DNA of 64,000 bases, from contig CM040453.1 of assembly GCA_022749755.1 (NCBI GenBank), positions 828,102-892,101 of the forward strand, written 5' to 3'. This DNA is from Azadirachta indica. Lineage: Eukaryota; Streptophyta; Magnoliopsida; Sapindales; Meliaceae. The translations under genes were made by a program, and so were the position numbers. Position 1 is the stretch's first letter. Every line of letters starts with the position of its first letter. The notes beneath the pieces were generated by a model that saw nothing but the letters and a program-made list of their open reading frames with translations, was not told the origin of the DNA and searched no databases. This document shows, in pieces, positions 63,401 through 64,000 of the stretch.

Positions 63401-64000
63401 AACTTTTCAAGTACAAGCAAATGGTATGTGTCTATCTGTGTAAAGAATTTACCCAATTCATAAGATGCTCTCCGTTTGCTAACATTTTAAGATTTTTGTG
63501 ATATGACAGGCAGAAAAGTTAAAGCATGATGAGAAGGAAACAAAGAAGTTACAGGAGAATTTGCAGTCTGTCCAATTAAGGCTTGCTGCCAGAGAACATA
63601 TCTGCAGAAGTCTTCAAGAAAAGGTTTTTATTATGAGTTTCAGCATAGCTTCACTTCTGCTCTTATGTTTATAGTCTGTAAGCTGCTCAAGGATTTTATT
63701 TATTTAAAGCCATTTTTGTTGTGAATTTTAATTTTTTAACCAAGTGGACTAAATTTGACAAACAGGTTCGGGACCTTGAGAATCAATTAGCAGAAGAAAG
63801 GAAAATTAGGATAAAGCAAGAAACTAGAGCCTTTGCCACTGCATCTACTCAGGCTTCAGCATTATCATCAGCTAAACAACTTGCAGTGAAGACCAAGACA
63901 GAGAGAAAGCCGCCCTTGGGTCCTTCAAAAACAAGGCTGCCACTAAGACGGATCACCAATTTCATGCCCCCACCGTCATCTCCTCACCCGCCTAAGCAAA
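60429..64000 (+). CDS. Kinesin-14 motor protein (partial, runs off right edge)
   Basis: Microtubule motor. Exons: 60429-60471, 60670-60702, 61087-61217, 61375-61474, 61565-61828, 61937-62216, 62471-62632, 62744-62960, 63050-63087, 63260-63423, 63510-63623 and 63766 to the edge. A short N-terminal region leads to a neck reading [14 protein letters not shown], the kinesin-14 signature for minus-end direction. The motor has the P-loop GQTGTGKT (residues 216-223), switch I NELSSRSH and switch II DLAGSE, plus [15 protein letters not shown] coiled coil follows ([19 protein letters not shown]), then a basic Pro-rich tail ([18 protein letters not shown]). It resembles the Arabidopsis kinesin I recall as At5g27550. 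The 90-nt intron 61475-61564 is in frame. The stop lies beyond the window. Confidence 0.92.

Noticed and set aside
1..64000. CRISPR array, bacterial operon or defence island
   Set aside because: No regularly spaced repeats and no prokaryotic gene organisation; the sequence is a plant nuclear chromosome.

Overview
The window is nuclear DNA from a flowering plant, most likely a woody eudicot. Genes have many short exons with AT-rich introns, GT-AG boundaries and plant families throughout: tandem 9-lipoxygenases, a PLS-class PPR protein, a peroxisomal LACS, AXR4 and a plant kinesin-14. No species is assigned. Exon boundaries were read by hand from splice dinucleotides, reading phase and remembered family sequence. 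No alignment was run.

Layout, left to right. 1-2722 (-): 5' end of REV3, the catalytic subunit of DNA polymerase zeta, cut by the left edge. 3300-8566 and 11048-16207 (-): two tandem nine-exon 9-lipoxygenase genes. 16.2-20.6 kb: AT-rich DNA with inverted repeats and microsatellites. 20586-23476 (+): a KMS/VMP1-type ER membrane protein gene carrying a frameshift and an in-frame stop, called a pseudogene. 24052-25496 (-): F-box/LysM protein. 26448-28850 (-): AXR4. 29655-35299 (+): chloroplast aminopeptidase P. 36950-42540 (-): peroxisomal LACS with a C-terminal SKL. 42.5-45.4 kb: intergenic DNA with a 982-bp terminal-inverted-repeat element. 45429-50737 (+): endo-beta-mannosidase. 51738-53705 (+): intronless PPR protein. 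54378-56021 (+): J-domain/ferredoxin-like chloroplast protein. 56623-59523 (-): DUF1995 chloroplast protein. 60429 to the right edge (+): kinesin-14.

These are independently expressed genes, not an operon. Two fit loosely around oxidised and activated fatty acids: the lipoxygenases peroxidise free polyunsaturated fatty acids, and the LACS activates fatty acids for peroxisomal beta-oxidation. The order looks ancestral. From memory, subsets of the neighbours correspond to Arabidopsis blocks on chromosome 1 (AXR4, LysM/F-box, LOX1), chromosome 3 (PPR, DnaJ, APP2) and chromosome 5 (kinesin, DUF1995, LACS7).

I found no undescribed multi-gene system. The most useful leads are: loss of the TATA box in one lipoxygenase copy; a duplicated lipoxygenase C-terminal coding scrap in the 3' flank of the other; the inactivated KMS-like gene; a TIR element with a tRNA-like internal promoter; conserved GC-AG introns; and several previously unmarked inverted or tandem repeats.
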